A stretch of DNA of 64,000 nt from JAYPUA01 sp038133845. Its GTDB lineage: Bacteria; SAR324; NAC60-12. Of this stretch, positions 14,928 to 23,620 are shown piece after piece. The translations under genes and the position numbers were made by a program. The DNA lies in assembly GCA_038133845.1 (NCBI GenBank), contig JAYPUA010000008.1, positions 1 through 64,000 on the forward strand. Direction: 5' to 3'. Positions within the stretch are counted from its first letter, which is position 1. Every line of letters starts with the position of its first letter. The notes beneath the pieces are model-generated. The model was not told the DNA's origin and did not search any database. It worked only from the letters and a program-made list of their open reading frames with translations.

Positions 14928-17441
14928 ATGAAATTAAAACGGATCTTCCTCTACATTTTCCCTGCAGTTCTGGTCACCTCCACGGTGATGATCCACATCC
15001 TGGAATTCTGGATGGCAGAGCATCCGGATGAGCAGTACGGGAGCCTGTTCAACAGCTTTTACTGGACCATCGTCACCATCTCAACCGTGGGCTTTGGAGA
15101 CATGTCTCCCAAGACTCCGGAGGGGCGCTTCTTCACCTTGTTTGTGATCGGGTCCGGAGTCGTGCTCTACTCGTTGCTGGTTTCCACGATCACCTCAAAA
15201 CTCACGGAGTTTCGCTCCAACAAGGAGTTGGGACTCTCACAGATCAAGGCCTCTGGACATGTCCTCGTCTGCTCGGACCAGCCCTCATGGATTCTCGAGA
15301 TCACCCGGCACCTGCAGCGCAAGAAGTTTGGGCGCGAGGTCGTGATTATCAGCCCGAGTCAGCTTCACCCGCTGGTCACATCGGAATACAACACGGTGCC
15401 CTGGGTCGCTGGAGATGCCTACCGCATGGAGGCTCTGATCAAGGCCTCTGCACAGAAGGCCACGATCGCCTATGTGTGCTTCAAGGACAACAACCACTCG
15501 CTGATGACCGTGCAGCAGCTGGAGACGCTGACGCAGGGGGTGATCGTCACGCTGGCTCAATACATCGGTCGGGACTTCCGGAACTACTTTGCCGACGTGG
15601 GCTGCGACTATGCCGTGGACCCGTACGACCTCTGCGTCCCGATGATGATGCAAGCATACCGCTCGCAAGGGGGCCCTTCCTGGATCCGCGGGGTGGTGCA
15701 CAACACCCAGGGACACCAGCTCCTCACCGTTGACCTGAAGTCCTCCGAGGTCGGGATGACGTGGCTGCACTACGTCGAGAAGGTCAAGGAGCAAACCGGG
15801 GCCATGCCCTTGGGGGTCGTCTCCGGAGAGATCGTGGTGATCAACCCCGCCTGTGAGCACATCCTGCATCATGAGAACAAGGTCATCCAGCTCCGTTCCC
15901 CTCTGGGAGGCGGAGACCGGGATGAGCAGGGAATGGACGTTCTGGGGATGGACGACATCCGCATTGACGGGCACCTGCTGATCTGCTCGGACAACCCGGT
16001 GTTCATCGACCGGATGCTTTTTGAGATGTCACACTGCGAGTTGGAAGACCACATTGTGGTGCTCTCCAACCTGACGCCTTCCGAACAGTTGCCCGAGAAT
16101 CTCTCGCTGGAGTGGATCAAGGGCAGTTCCAACTCGGAGGAGGCCTTCAAGAAGGGGCGTGCCGCACTGGCAAAGGTGGCTTTTGTCGACCACCTGCAAG
16201 ATGGGCAGACCCTGATCTCCGTCCTGCGCCTGGAGCAGGAGACCGATGGAGACATCTTCACCATTGCCACCTACCGGGAGGATGACTTTGACCTGCACCT
16301 CCTGCGCGTCGGATGTGACTTCTGTCTCAAGTACGATGACCTGGTGATCCCGATGCTCACCCAGTCTTCATCCAATGCCGGACTCAGCAATCTGATCACT
16401 CAGGTTCTTTCTCAGGAGCTCTCCACTCAGAGCCTGTTTGTCCGCAGGCTGAGCTATCACTGGGAGGAGTGTGACTGGATGGAGACGATCCGGAACGTCA
16501 AGACCGAGACCGATCAGTTGCCCGTGGGCATCATCCGCCGCGGGAACAACCAGTTGATCATCAACCCGAACCCGGAACTGATGGTCTATTCCGGGGACCG
16601 TCTGGTGTTCCTGACTCGAGAGTACAACCTGCGGCAGCAGGAGTTGTTCGAGACGCATCCGGAAGACAAGCTCTCGATCGGAGAGAGCGAGCACGAGGGA
16701 GAAAAGGCACGGCGCCTGGAGAAGCTTTTGGGAGATGCCTCGACTCATTTCCAGCAAGAGAACTATCTGGGGGCCTTTCATGCGCTGCTGGAGGCTGCCA
16801 ACCGGGGAAGCGAAGAGGCCAAGTATCAGCTGGGGATCATGCACTTCAAGGGGCGTGGAGTGACCAAGAATCTGGAAGAGGCGCACTACTGGTTCCGCGA
16901 GGCGGCGCTGGGGGGGCACGAGCCTGCCCGGAGCGTTCTGAGCACCATCCGGGTGCTGCGAGATGCCGAGCAACGGCTGGAAGAAGAGAGCCGAGAGATC
17001 CCGAATTTCGACCCACAGCTGCTGGCCCAGCTCAACTCGGAGCAACGGGCGTGGTTTGCCCGGATGGTCGTGGCCATGATCCAGGCGGATGGGCGCATCG
17101 ACCTGCACGAGCGCTCCTTCCTCCACTCGGCCATTCAACTCATTGCAGAGTCCAAAGGCGTTCAGGAGTTGGAGGAGGCGGTCTTGCTCGGACACCCCTT
17201 GCCGCTCTACCACGTGGAGATCAAGGAAGAACTCAAGCACAAGCTCATGGAGAGCCTGCTGAACGTGGCTACAATTGACCACGACTTTGACGAGACGGAG
17301 GAGAGCCTGCTCCGGGAGATCGGAAAAACGATTGGCTTTGAGGACCAACTACTCGCTCAGTTGGTGGAATTGGGCCACAGCCGCGCACAGCAGTTTCACT
17401 CCACTCAGCTCCACGCCCCCAACGCCAGAGCCCGCGTTTGA
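14928..17441 (+). CDS. Potassium channel with two RCK modules, Sel1-like repeats and TerB-like tail
   Basis: An 837-aa protein begins with a two-helix ion-channel pore module (TM at about 5-25 and 70-90) with selectivity filter T53-V-G-F-G-D58. Two TrkA/RCK-type halves follow (about 105-330 and 345-575), each starting with a G-H-V/L-L-V/I-C-S-D strand. Residues about 600-690 hold Sel1-like repeats (Y-Q-L-G-I-M-H-F-K-G-R-G-V). Residues about 710-825 form an all-helical TerB-like domain with M-I-Q-A-D-G-R-I-D. The first parts are like Kch/MthK/BK-type gated channels; the C-terminal extension is unusual. trkH follows 42 bases later, so the pair may be cotranscribed for potassium homeostasis. Confidence 0.88.
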   Translation: MKLKRIFLYIFPAVLVTSTVMIHILEFWMAEHPDEQYGSLFNSFYWTIVTISTVGFGDMSPKTPEGRFFTLFVIGSGVVLYSLLVSTITSKLTEFRSNKELGLSQIKASGHVLVCSDQPSWILEITRHLQRKKFGREVVIISPSQLHPLVTSEYNTVPWVAGDAYRMEALIKASAQKATIAYVCFKDNNHSLMTVQQLETLTQGVIVTLAQYIGRDFRNYFADVGCDYAVDPYDLCVPMMMQAYRSQGGPSWIRGVVHNTQGHQLLTVDLKSSEVGMTWLHYVEKVKEQTGAMPLGVVSGEIVVINPACEHILHHENKVIQLRSPLGGGDRDEQGMDVLGMDDIRIDGHLLICSDNPVFIDRMLFEMSHCELEDHIVVLSNLTPSEQLPENLSLEWIKGSSNSEEAFKKGRAALAKVAFVDHLQDGQTLISVLRLEQETDGDIFTIATYREDDFDLHLLRVGCDFCLKYDDLVIPMLTQSSSNAGLSNLITQVLSQELSTQSLFVRRLSYHWEECDWMETIRNVKTETDQLPVGIIRRGNNQLIINPNPELMVYSGDRLVFLTREYNLRQQELFETHPEDKLSIGESEHEGEKARRLEKLLGDASTHFQQENYLGAFHALLEAANRGSEEAKYQLGIMHFKGRGVTKNLEEAHYWFREAALGGHEPARSVLSTIRVLRDAEQRLEEESREIPNFDPQLLAQLNSEQRAWFARMVVAMIQADGRIDLHERSFLHSAIQLIAESKGVQELEEAVLLGHPLPLYHVEIKEELKHKLMESLLNVATIDHDFDETEESLLREIGKTIGFEDQLLAQLVELGHSRAQQFHSTQLHAPNARARV

Positions 17442-17483
17442 GTTTACAAGCTCCTGCCGCCTCACTTCTTCCCTGAAAACCCG

Positions 17484-18935
17484 ATGGACTACCTCTACCT
17501 GCTTCGAAGCTCTGGCGGTCTGCTGCTTGTCAACGCTGGCCTGCTGCTGTTTCCAGCCATCTGCTCGCTGATCTATGAAGGCTCCGACTTCGCTGCGTTC
17601 GCCTGGACCATTCTGGGGTCCTTGATGGTCGGAGGTCCCATCTATTTCGCGATTCGACACAGCCATCAGGGCCGAATCCGGGAGAACTTCGTTCTGGTCG
17701 CGCTGGGATGGGTGCTGCTCACCGCAGTCGGAGCCATCCCCTTCATGATTCATGGCGGCATCCCCAGCTTCACCGACGCGTTTTTTGAAGTGATGTCCGG
17801 CTACACCACCACCGGATCAACGCTGCTGACAGACATCGAGGCGCTGCCGCACGGTCTGCTCTTCTGGCGTAGCATGACCCACTTTGTAGGCGGAATGGGG
17901 ATGATCGTGCTGTACCTGACGCTTTTCTCCAGCAGTGGTGCGAACCACATGTATCGGGCCGAAGCGGCTCCGGGGCAGGGGCTGAACGGAGTGAAGATGG
18001 TGCCACGCCTCAACGAGACCCTCCGGTGGCTTTGGGCCATCTATCTGGGGCTGAACCTGATCCAGACGCTGCTCCTCTGGTTCGGCGGAATGGATCTCTT
18101 TGATTCGTTGGTTCATGCATTTGCCACGATCTCTACAGGAGGATACTCCAACCGCAACGCCAGCTTCGGCCACTACCAGAGCATGTTTCTGGACTGGGTG
18201 GTCATCGTCTTCATGCTCCTGGGTGGCATGGACTTCGTGCTGCACTACCACCTGATCCGCCGGAACTGGTACGAGGTCCGGGTCAACACCGAGATCAAGG
18301 CCTACCTCCTCATCGTCGTCCTGCTGGGATTGGGGGTGTCGTTGATTCTCTGGGCAGATCAGACGTACTCCAGCCTGGCGGATTCGGCACGCTTCGGGTT
18401 CTTCCACGTAGTTTCGCTGATCACCACCACGGGCTTTGGCACCGCCGATTACGAGCAGTGGTCCCAGTCCGCTCAGATGCTGCTGATGATCACTCTGTTC
18501 ATCGGAGGATGTACCGGTTCGACCTCCAGCGGCATCCGGATCATCCATGTGGTCATCATCCTCAAGTCCATCTCCCATACCGCAAAGACCATGTTGCAGC
18601 CTATGGCGGTTCATCCTCTCCGGATCAACGGGCGCCCGCTGGCTCCGCCAATCGTCCATGGCATCATGAGCTTCTTCACCCTGAACATCCTTGGGCTGTT
18701 GGTCGGAAGCGTGGTCCTCACTCTGTTTGACCCGATCGATTTCTGGAGCGCCTTCAGCGCCATGATGGCCACCCTGTGGAACATCGGCCCAGCCTTCGGA
18801 GCAGTGGGTCCAACCCAGAACTTCGCTCAATTCTCTGACATTTCCACCTGGGTCCTCTCTTTCTCCATGCTGGCGGGGCGCTTGGACATCTATACCCTGC
18901 TGGTCTTCTTCTTTCCCGGATTCTGGAAGAATTGA
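17484..18935 (+). CDS. trkH: TrkH-family potassium uptake protein
   Basis: A 483-aa polytopic protein with the four pore-loop repeats of the TrkH/KtrB superfamily. T-T-T-G-S-T, S-T-G-G-Y-S, T-T-T-G-F-G and a final N-I-G-P-A-F-G segment are visible, each carrying the filter glycine. TrkH mediates potassium uptake with a TrkA-type RCK regulator. No free trkA gene is next to it, but the preceding gene encodes tandem RCK modules and might supply regulation. The gene ends at a possible terminator. Confidence 0.93.
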   Translation: MDYLYLLRSSGGLLLVNAGLLLFPAICSLIYEGSDFAAFAWTILGSLMVGGPIYFAIRHSHQGRIRENFVLVALGWVLLTAVGAIPFMIHGGIPSFTDAFFEVMSGYTTTGSTLLTDIEALPHGLLFWRSMTHFVGGMGMIVLYLTLFSSSGANHMYRAEAAPGQGLNGVKMVPRLNETLRWLWAIYLGLNLIQTLLLWFGGMDLFDSLVHAFATISTGGYSNRNASFGHYQSMFLDWVVIVFMLLGGMDFVLHYHLIRRNWYEVRVNTEIKAYLLIVVLLGLGVSLILWADQTYSSLADSARFGFFHVVSLITTTGFGTADYEQWSQSAQMLLMITLFIGGCTGSTSSGIRIIHVVIILKSISHTAKTMLQPMAVHPLRINGRPLAPPIVHGIMSFFTLNILGLLVGSVVLTLFDPIDFWSAFSAMMATLWNIGPAFGAVGPTQNFAQFSDISTWVLSFSMLAGRLDIYTLLVFFFPGFWKN

Positions 18936-18982
18936 ACTCTCTGTGTTAGCTTATCCTGATCCTCATTGCTGAGAGTTTTTTT
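18935..18982 (+). terminator. Possible rho-independent terminator after trkH
   Basis: The arms AACTCTC (18935-18941) and GAGAGTT (18971-18977) are followed by a run of six to seven T. The loop is long (29 nt) and the 5' arm begins at the last base of the trkH stop, so this is plausible but not strong. Confidence 0.4.
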
Positions 18983-19019
18983 CGTTCCTCAAAGTCGTAT
19001 CAACCCACGCACCACTATC

Positions 19020-19190
19020 ATGGAACAAGACTACAGAGGGAAAATCGACGATATTCATCGAAAGCTGAATCGTCTTAGTGACAAGGTGGAGTACATCATC
19101 AAGCTCCTTGAGGACGTCCATGGCATCGACGAGCTTGAGGAGCAGAGGAGGCAGAGAGAGATCGAGAGGAACATATGGCACGGAAGTTAA
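19020..19190 (+). CDS. Small coiled-coil protein (56 aa), unknown function
   Basis: ATG 19020 opens a 56-aa frame that is almost entirely charged helix, with regularly spaced I/L (I-D-D-I, L-N-R-L, V-E-Y-I-I-K-L-L). This pattern suggests a dimeric coiled coil. The longer in-frame start at 18966 overlaps the trkH terminator and is unlikely. There is no clear Shine-Dalgarno. I do not recognise a family. It lies between trkH and a cation antiporter on the same strand. Confidence 0.55.
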   Translation: MEQDYRGKIDDIHRKLNRLSDKVEYIIKLLEDVHGIDELEEQRRQREIERNIWHGS

Positions 19191-19275
19191 TTTGCCAAAA
19201 CAGCAGGTTCCTCCGGGCTCAGAGTGAGCTCCTCCCAGGTGGCTTCATCGGAACTTGCGCATCGCGGTCGTGCCG

Positions 19276-20229
19276 ATGAGTTACGAGTTGCTTTTGCAAA
19301 GTGTGAACAGTTACCTCCTGATCGTAGCCGGACTGGTGGCTCTCTACTATGGGGCCGACTGGATGGTAGACTCCAGCTGCTCGATCGCCATGCGCTTTGG
19401 AGTCCCCCCGGTGATGGTCGGTCTGACCATCGTTGCCGCAGGAACCAGCATGCCCGAGGCCGTAGTCAGCGTCCAGGCCACGCTGAACGACAAGGGGGGA
19501 CTCTCGATCGGGAACGTGATCGGTTCCAACACCCTCAACATCGCCCTGGTGCTGGGCCTCTCGGCGATGCTTCAGCCGCTGGAGGTTGCACGACGCGTGG
19601 TCAAGGCCGACATCCCGACCATGATCCTGCTCTCCTTCCTGGTGTTCGTCTTCTTCGAGGACCATGTCATCTCTCGGTGGGAGGGCATGTTTCTGCTGCT
19701 CTGCATGGTGTCTTACATCCTGGGAAACATCGTCGCGGCTCGAGAGGAGGAGGGGCACGTCGGAGATGGTGTGGAGTTGGGAGAGAGCCTGGGGCACGAC
19801 CTGACCTTCCTGATCGTGGGCATGGCGCTGCTCGCCTTTGGCTCGGACTGGCTGGTGGTGGGTTCTGTCGATGTGGCTCGAGACTGGGGGGTCAGTGATG
19901 CCGTAATCGGACTCACCGTGGTGGCAATCGGCACCAGCTCACCGGAGTTGGTGACCTCCGTGGTGGCAGCCTACAAGAAGCACGCAGACCTGGCCGTGGG
20001 GAACGCGGTCGGATCCAACATCTCCAACCTCTGCTTTGTCCTCGGAACGGCCGGCACTGTCCGTCCGCTCGACGGATCCGGGGTGGAGACCCTCGACTTT
20101 CTCATCATGCTCCTCTTCGCCCTGATCATGCTGCCGACCGCCTGGACCGGATACTCTTTGGACCGCAAGGAGGGGGTGGCGTTCGTCGGCATCTATGTCG
20201 TCTACCTTTTCCTGATCTGGCCCTTCTGA
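19276..20229 (+). CDS. CaCA-family calcium/sodium antiporter (YrbG-like)
   Basis: About 317 aa, ten predicted membrane segments in two homologous halves. The alpha-1 repeat contains G-T-S-M-P-E-A-V-V-S-V and G-S-N-T-L-N, and the alpha-2 repeat G-T-S-S-P-E-L-V-T-S-V and G-S-N-I-S-N, the ion-binding signatures of Na+/Ca2+ exchangers. It should export Ca2+ (or another cation) against Na+ or H+ influx. ATG 19276 gives the family-typical length; the upstream TTG 19255 would add seven residues. The gene ends seven bases before the convergent guaA stop. Confidence 0.9.
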   Translation: MSYELLLQSVNSYLLIVAGLVALYYGADWMVDSSCSIAMRFGVPPVMVGLTIVAAGTSMPEAVVSVQATLNDKGGLSIGNVIGSNTLNIALVLGLSAMLQPLEVARRVVKADIPTMILLSFLVFVFFEDHVISRWEGMFLLLCMVSYILGNIVAAREEEGHVGDGVELGESLGHDLTFLIVGMALLAFGSDWLVVGSVDVARDWGVSDAVIGLTVVAIGTSSPELVTSVVAAYKKHADLAVGNAVGSNISNLCFVLGTAGTVRPLDGSGVETLDFLIMLLFALIMLPTAWTGYSLDRKEGVAFVGIYVVYLFLIWPF

Positions 20230-20236
20230 TCCAAGA

Positions 20237-22054
20237 TCACTCCCACCCAAACGTCGCGGGAGGCTTGTGAGTGATGTCGTAAAGCACGGCATCCACTCCC
20301 GGAAGCTCAAGCAGCTCGGAAGTCAGACCGGAGAGCAGGTTCCAGTCCAACGGGGCAAACTGGGCGGTCATCACGTCCTCCGAGACCACCGGGCGGATGA
20401 CGACGCTGTCTGCGGAACCGGAGTTGGAGAGCGGAAGCAGGATCACCAGCAGCTGGAAGATCTGACGCATCAGGCCCTGCTGTTCCAACGCCTGCGTGGC
20501 CAGAGCGTCTGCTTCCCGGAGCAGGTCCAGACGATCCTGCGTACAGTACGCCTCTCTGCTGCGAAAGGAGTTCCAGGCAAACCCTGAGCCGCCTCCAGAA
20601 CGCCCCAGCCCCAGCACCACCCGGTTGATGCCTCGGACCGTGTTGGTCAGGCTGATCGATGTGCGCTCCAGCCATTCCCAGTCTTGGGGTGTGCTCCAGA
20701 GAACGGCTGGCGGAGCATAGGTCCGCTGATCTCCCTGAACTCCAACCGAACGTACCGGAAGCAAGCTGGCCCCGATGGCCGGTGGCACCTGCTGCTGCAC
20801 CTGCCGGATGGTCTCTTCCGGACAGAGCACCTCCTGGCCTGAAGCGCAGAGGACGTTGATCGAGAGGCCCGGACCCGGAAACGGATGACGCCACACCAGG
20901 GACTCCGGCAACCCGAGCAGTTCTCCCACCTGCCGCACCTCGTCCTTGTACAGCTCCTTCAGCGGCTCCACCACTTGTCCGGAAGACATCAGATCCAGCA
21001 CCTCCTGAACGCGGTTGTGGTGAGACTTGATCACGTGAGCATGCTGGGTGCCGCCGGATTCGATGATGTCGGGATACAGCGTCCCCTGACCCAGCATCCA
21101 CTCCTCGGCGTTCAGATTCAGCTCCTGCAGGAACCGATCGCGCATCCGGATGAACGCGGCCCCGACCTGCTGTCGCTTCTCCTGGGGATCAATCAGCCCC
21201 TCTACAGCCTCCAGAAAATCTGCCGAGTAGTCACGTCCGACGACATTGGTCAGCCCAAGGGAACGATACTGTTCCAGAATCCGCGGACCTTCCTTCAGGC
21301 GCATGAAGCCGTTGTCGATGAACAGCCCCTGCACCCGCTCATGCCCCAGCGCCCGATCGAGCAGCGCAAAGGCCACAGAAGAGTCGACCCCGCCGCTGAG
21401 GAACATCAGCACCTTGCGGTCTCCCACCTCCTCCTGAGTCCGGGAGATGGCCTGCTCGATGAACTGCTCCATGGACCAAGTGCCCTCAAGCCCGCACAGG
21501 CGGACAAAGTTTTCCAGCATCTTCTCGCCCTGCACAGAGTCCCGGACCTCCGGATGAAACTGCAGGGTAAAGATCGGACGCTCCGTGTGCCGCAACGCCG
21601 TGTAGGCTCCCGGATGCGTCTCTCCGAGGCACTCAAACTCCGGAGGCAGGACGGTCACGCTGTCCTGATGGCTCATCCAGACCTGACTGGAAGACGCGAC
21701 ACCGTCCCAGAGCGGGCTCTCCTGCAGGAGGTGAAGCTGGGCCTTGCCAAACTCTCCATGCCCCGCGTTCTCGATCTGCCCCCCGAATTCCCGGGCAATC
21801 AGTTGGTGTCCATAGCACAGCCCCAGGATCGGCACGTCCAGCGTCAGCAGCTCCCGATTGAATGTCGGGGCGTCTTCTGCAAAGACCGAGGCCGGACCTC
21901 CGGAGAGCACGAGCCCTCGCACCTGCCGGAGATCCTCCAGCGTGGCGTTGGGAGAGAAGATCTCGGCATACGCTCCTTGGTGGCGGATGCGCTTGGCGAT
22001 CAGGTGAGCGTACTGGCTGCCGAAGTCCAGAACGGCGATGCAGGCATCAGGCAT
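20237..22054 (-). CDS. guaA: GMP synthase (glutamine-hydrolysing), long form with duplicated dimerisation region
   Basis: The enzyme aminates XMP to GMP. The 605-aa protein has a class I glutamine amidotransferase domain (nucleophile in G-L-C-Y-G-H), an ATP-pyrophosphatase domain (S-G-G-V-D-S-S-V-A P-loop), and a C-terminal dimerisation region. The last region is longer than in typical bacterial GuaA (about 520 aa). Two copies of the dimerisation fold can be read: one with L-L-P-V-R-S-V-G-V-Q-G-D-Q-R-T-Y, and a second ending in Y-D-I-T-H-K-P-P-A-T. This is the arrangement of human GMPS. The gene diverges from tatB across 84 bases. Confidence 0.95.
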   Translation of the reverse strand: MPDACIAVLDFGSQYAHLIAKRIRHQGAYAEIFSPNATLEDLRQVRGLVLSGGPASVFAEDAPTFNRELLTLDVPILGLCYGHQLIAREFGGQIENAGHGEFGKAQLHLLQESPLWDGVASSSQVWMSHQDSVTVLPPEFECLGETHPGAYTALRHTERPIFTLQFHPEVRDSVQGEKMLENFVRLCGLEGTWSMEQFIEQAISRTQEEVGDRKVLMFLSGGVDSSVAFALLDRALGHERVQGLFIDNGFMRLKEGPRILEQYRSLGLTNVVGRDYSADFLEAVEGLIDPQEKRQQVGAAFIRMRDRFLQELNLNAEEWMLGQGTLYPDIIESGGTQHAHVIKSHHNRVQEVLDLMSSGQVVEPLKELYKDEVRQVGELLGLPESLVWRHPFPGPGLSINVLCASGQEVLCPEETIRQVQQQVPPAIGASLLPVRSVGVQGDQRTYAPPAVLWSTPQDWEWLERTSISLTNTVRGINRVVLGLGRSGGGSGFAWNSFRSREAYCTQDRLDLLREADALATQALEQQGLMRQIFQLLVILLPLSNSGSADSVVIRPVVSEDVMTAQFAPLDWNLLSGLTSELLELPGVDAVLYDITHKPPATFGWE

Positions 22055-22138
22055 TTGCGTTTGCTTTCACTCCAAGATATAAATGTCGTTTTGTCACGCT
22101 CCGCATTCGGAGCCTTCTTCTTTCAGGCACAGGTCTTC

Positions 22139-22762
22139 ATGTTCGGAATCGGTCTTCCCGAAATGGTCATCATCGTGGTGGTGGCCCTCATCTTCATCGG
22201 CCCCCAGCAGCTTCCCGAGGTCATGCGCACTCTCGGTCGAGGTCTGGTGCAGCTCAAGCGCGCCACCAACGACATCCGGAGCACCGTTCAGGACGAGATG
22301 AATCAGATCGAAAAGGAGCTGGATACCAAGGAGCTGCGAGAGCTGAAAGACGTCAAGGATGAGGTCCAGAACACCATCGGCAACGTCACCTCCACGTTCA
22401 ACCCGCTTCAGGGACGTCAGGCGGACGGGGAGAAACTGGTCGACCTGGCCAACGCGATGGAGGGGAAGCCTGCCGAATCCCCCTCAACCTCCTCCTCTGG
22501 TGAAAAGCAAGAGGCCGCCTCCACTGAGACGAGCGAGACCGCTCCGGAGGAGGCTCCGAGCCCTGCCGCTGCGGCCATGGCAGCCCGAGTTCGACAAACC
22601 GTCGCCGAACGAGAAGCCGAGCAGGCTCAGACACAGGCCTCGGAAGCAGGAGAGCCCGCTCTGGGACAAGGGCTCTCTGAATCCGTCTCACCCTCCGTGG
22701 CCTCGACCACCCCGTCCAAGCAGTCCCAGAACGAAACCTCGGCCCCGTCTACTCCGGCCTAG
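22139..22762 (+). CDS. tatB: Sec-independent translocase subunit TatB
   Basis: A 207-aa protein starting M-F-G-I-G-L-P-E-M, with one N-terminal membrane helix (about 6-21) bearing the F-I-G-P-Q-Q-L-P hinge, then an amphipathic helix and a long acidic, A/S/E-rich disordered tail. This is the TatA/B architecture; the length and E8 favour TatB. The open frame extends far upstream (to 20885) only because the antisense of guaA lacks stops there. tatA and tatC are not adjacent, which is unusual for tatB. Confidence 0.85.
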   Translation: MFGIGLPEMVIIVVVALIFIGPQQLPEVMRTLGRGLVQLKRATNDIRSTVQDEMNQIEKELDTKELRELKDVKDEVQNTIGNVTSTFNPLQGRQADGEKLVDLANAMEGKPAESPSTSSSGEKQEAASTETSETAPEEAPSPAAAAMAARVRQTVAEREAEQAQTQASEAGEPALGQGLSESVSPSVASTTPSKQSQNETSAPSTPA

Positions 22763-22763
22763 C

Positions 22764-23618
22764 TCACCCTGCCAAGATCCGGCGGACCGCCTTGGTGATC
22801 GGCTCGTCCGTCACAAAGGAGCTCTGTCGGATTCCCAACTTCCGGGAGAGTGCCTCCAGGTGCGACTGGTGCACTTCCCAGTTCCGGCGATATCCGGTCC
22901 AGTCTTCCTTCGAGATGCGCCGCCGCTGTCCGAACCCTTCGGCATGTTCCAGCTCCGCCTCTTCCGGAAGCGGATTGGCTTCCAGTGGATCCAGCACCTG
23001 CACGCTGTTGACCTGCCACCCCCACTGATTCAAGGTCCGCAGACGCTCCTCCCACACCGGCATCGGCTCCAGAAAGTCGGAGAGGAGAAAGATGTGGTCA
23101 AAGCTCCTGGGCTTCAGGCGAGGCAGGGCTCCGGGAGGCTGAAGAGCCTCTCCACGGGCCAGCGATCGAAGCAGTTCAACATGATGCAGGAAGGCTCGCC
23201 GAGAGGCGCGAGGGGCGGTCAAGAAGGACTGGGACAGCGCTCCGAGAGCACACAAGTCGCCATTTCCCTGAAGGAGGTAGCTCAACCCGAACGCCAGCAG
23301 CGCCATCGCCTGATGTTTGGGCAGAAGAGAGCGGTTCGAGGCCACCTGCATGGAGGGGGAGTCATCCAGCAGTAGCAGCACCGAGGCCGGGGTGTGCGAG
23401 TCACGCTGCTTGAGGTAGTAGCGGTCGCTGCGTCCCCAGACCTTCCAGTCCAGATCCCGCAAATCGTCGCCCGGACGGTACTCCCGATACTCCGCGAACT
23501 CCAGGCTACGGCCACGAAATGCCAGCGGGTGCACGCCAAAGCGGTGGGAGGCCCGGGAGGGACGCAGGGCCAGCTCCAGCCCTCGGAGTTGGGCCAGAAG
23601 CTCCTGATCGGCCAGCAT
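22764..23618 (-). CDS. DUF58 domain protein (VWA-like)
   Basis: A 284-aa soluble protein with the DUF58 signature F-R-G-R-S-L-E-F-A-E-Y-R-E-Y-R-P-G-D-D near residues 54-72, followed by R-D-L-D-W-K. A MIDAS-like L-L-L-D-D-S-P-S-M strand marks the von Willebrand A-like half. DUF58 proteins usually sit in MoxR-ATPase/DUF58/BatA operons; here a BatA-like gene is found 23 kb away and no MoxR gene is seen. The stop lies one base from the convergent tatB stop, and it follows the MFS gene by two bases. Confidence 0.88.
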   Translation of the reverse strand: MLADQELLAQLRGLELALRPSRASHRFGVHPLAFRGRSLEFAEYREYRPGDDLRDLDWKVWGRSDRYYLKQRDSHTPASVLLLLDDSPSMQVASNRSLLPKHQAMALLAFGLSYLLQGNGDLCALGALSQSFLTAPRASRRAFLHHVELLRSLARGEALQPPGALPRLKPRSFDHIFLLSDFLEPMPVWEERLRTLNQWGWQVNSVQVLDPLEANPLPEEAELEHAEGFGQRRRISKEDWTGYRRNWEVHQSHLEALSRKLGIRQSSFVTDEPITKAVRRILAG

Positions 23619-23620
23619 GC

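Noticed and set aside
20885..22138. Long N-terminal extension of tatB over guaA
   Set aside because: It is antisense to guaA; the TatB protein begins at ATG 22139 with its signal helix.
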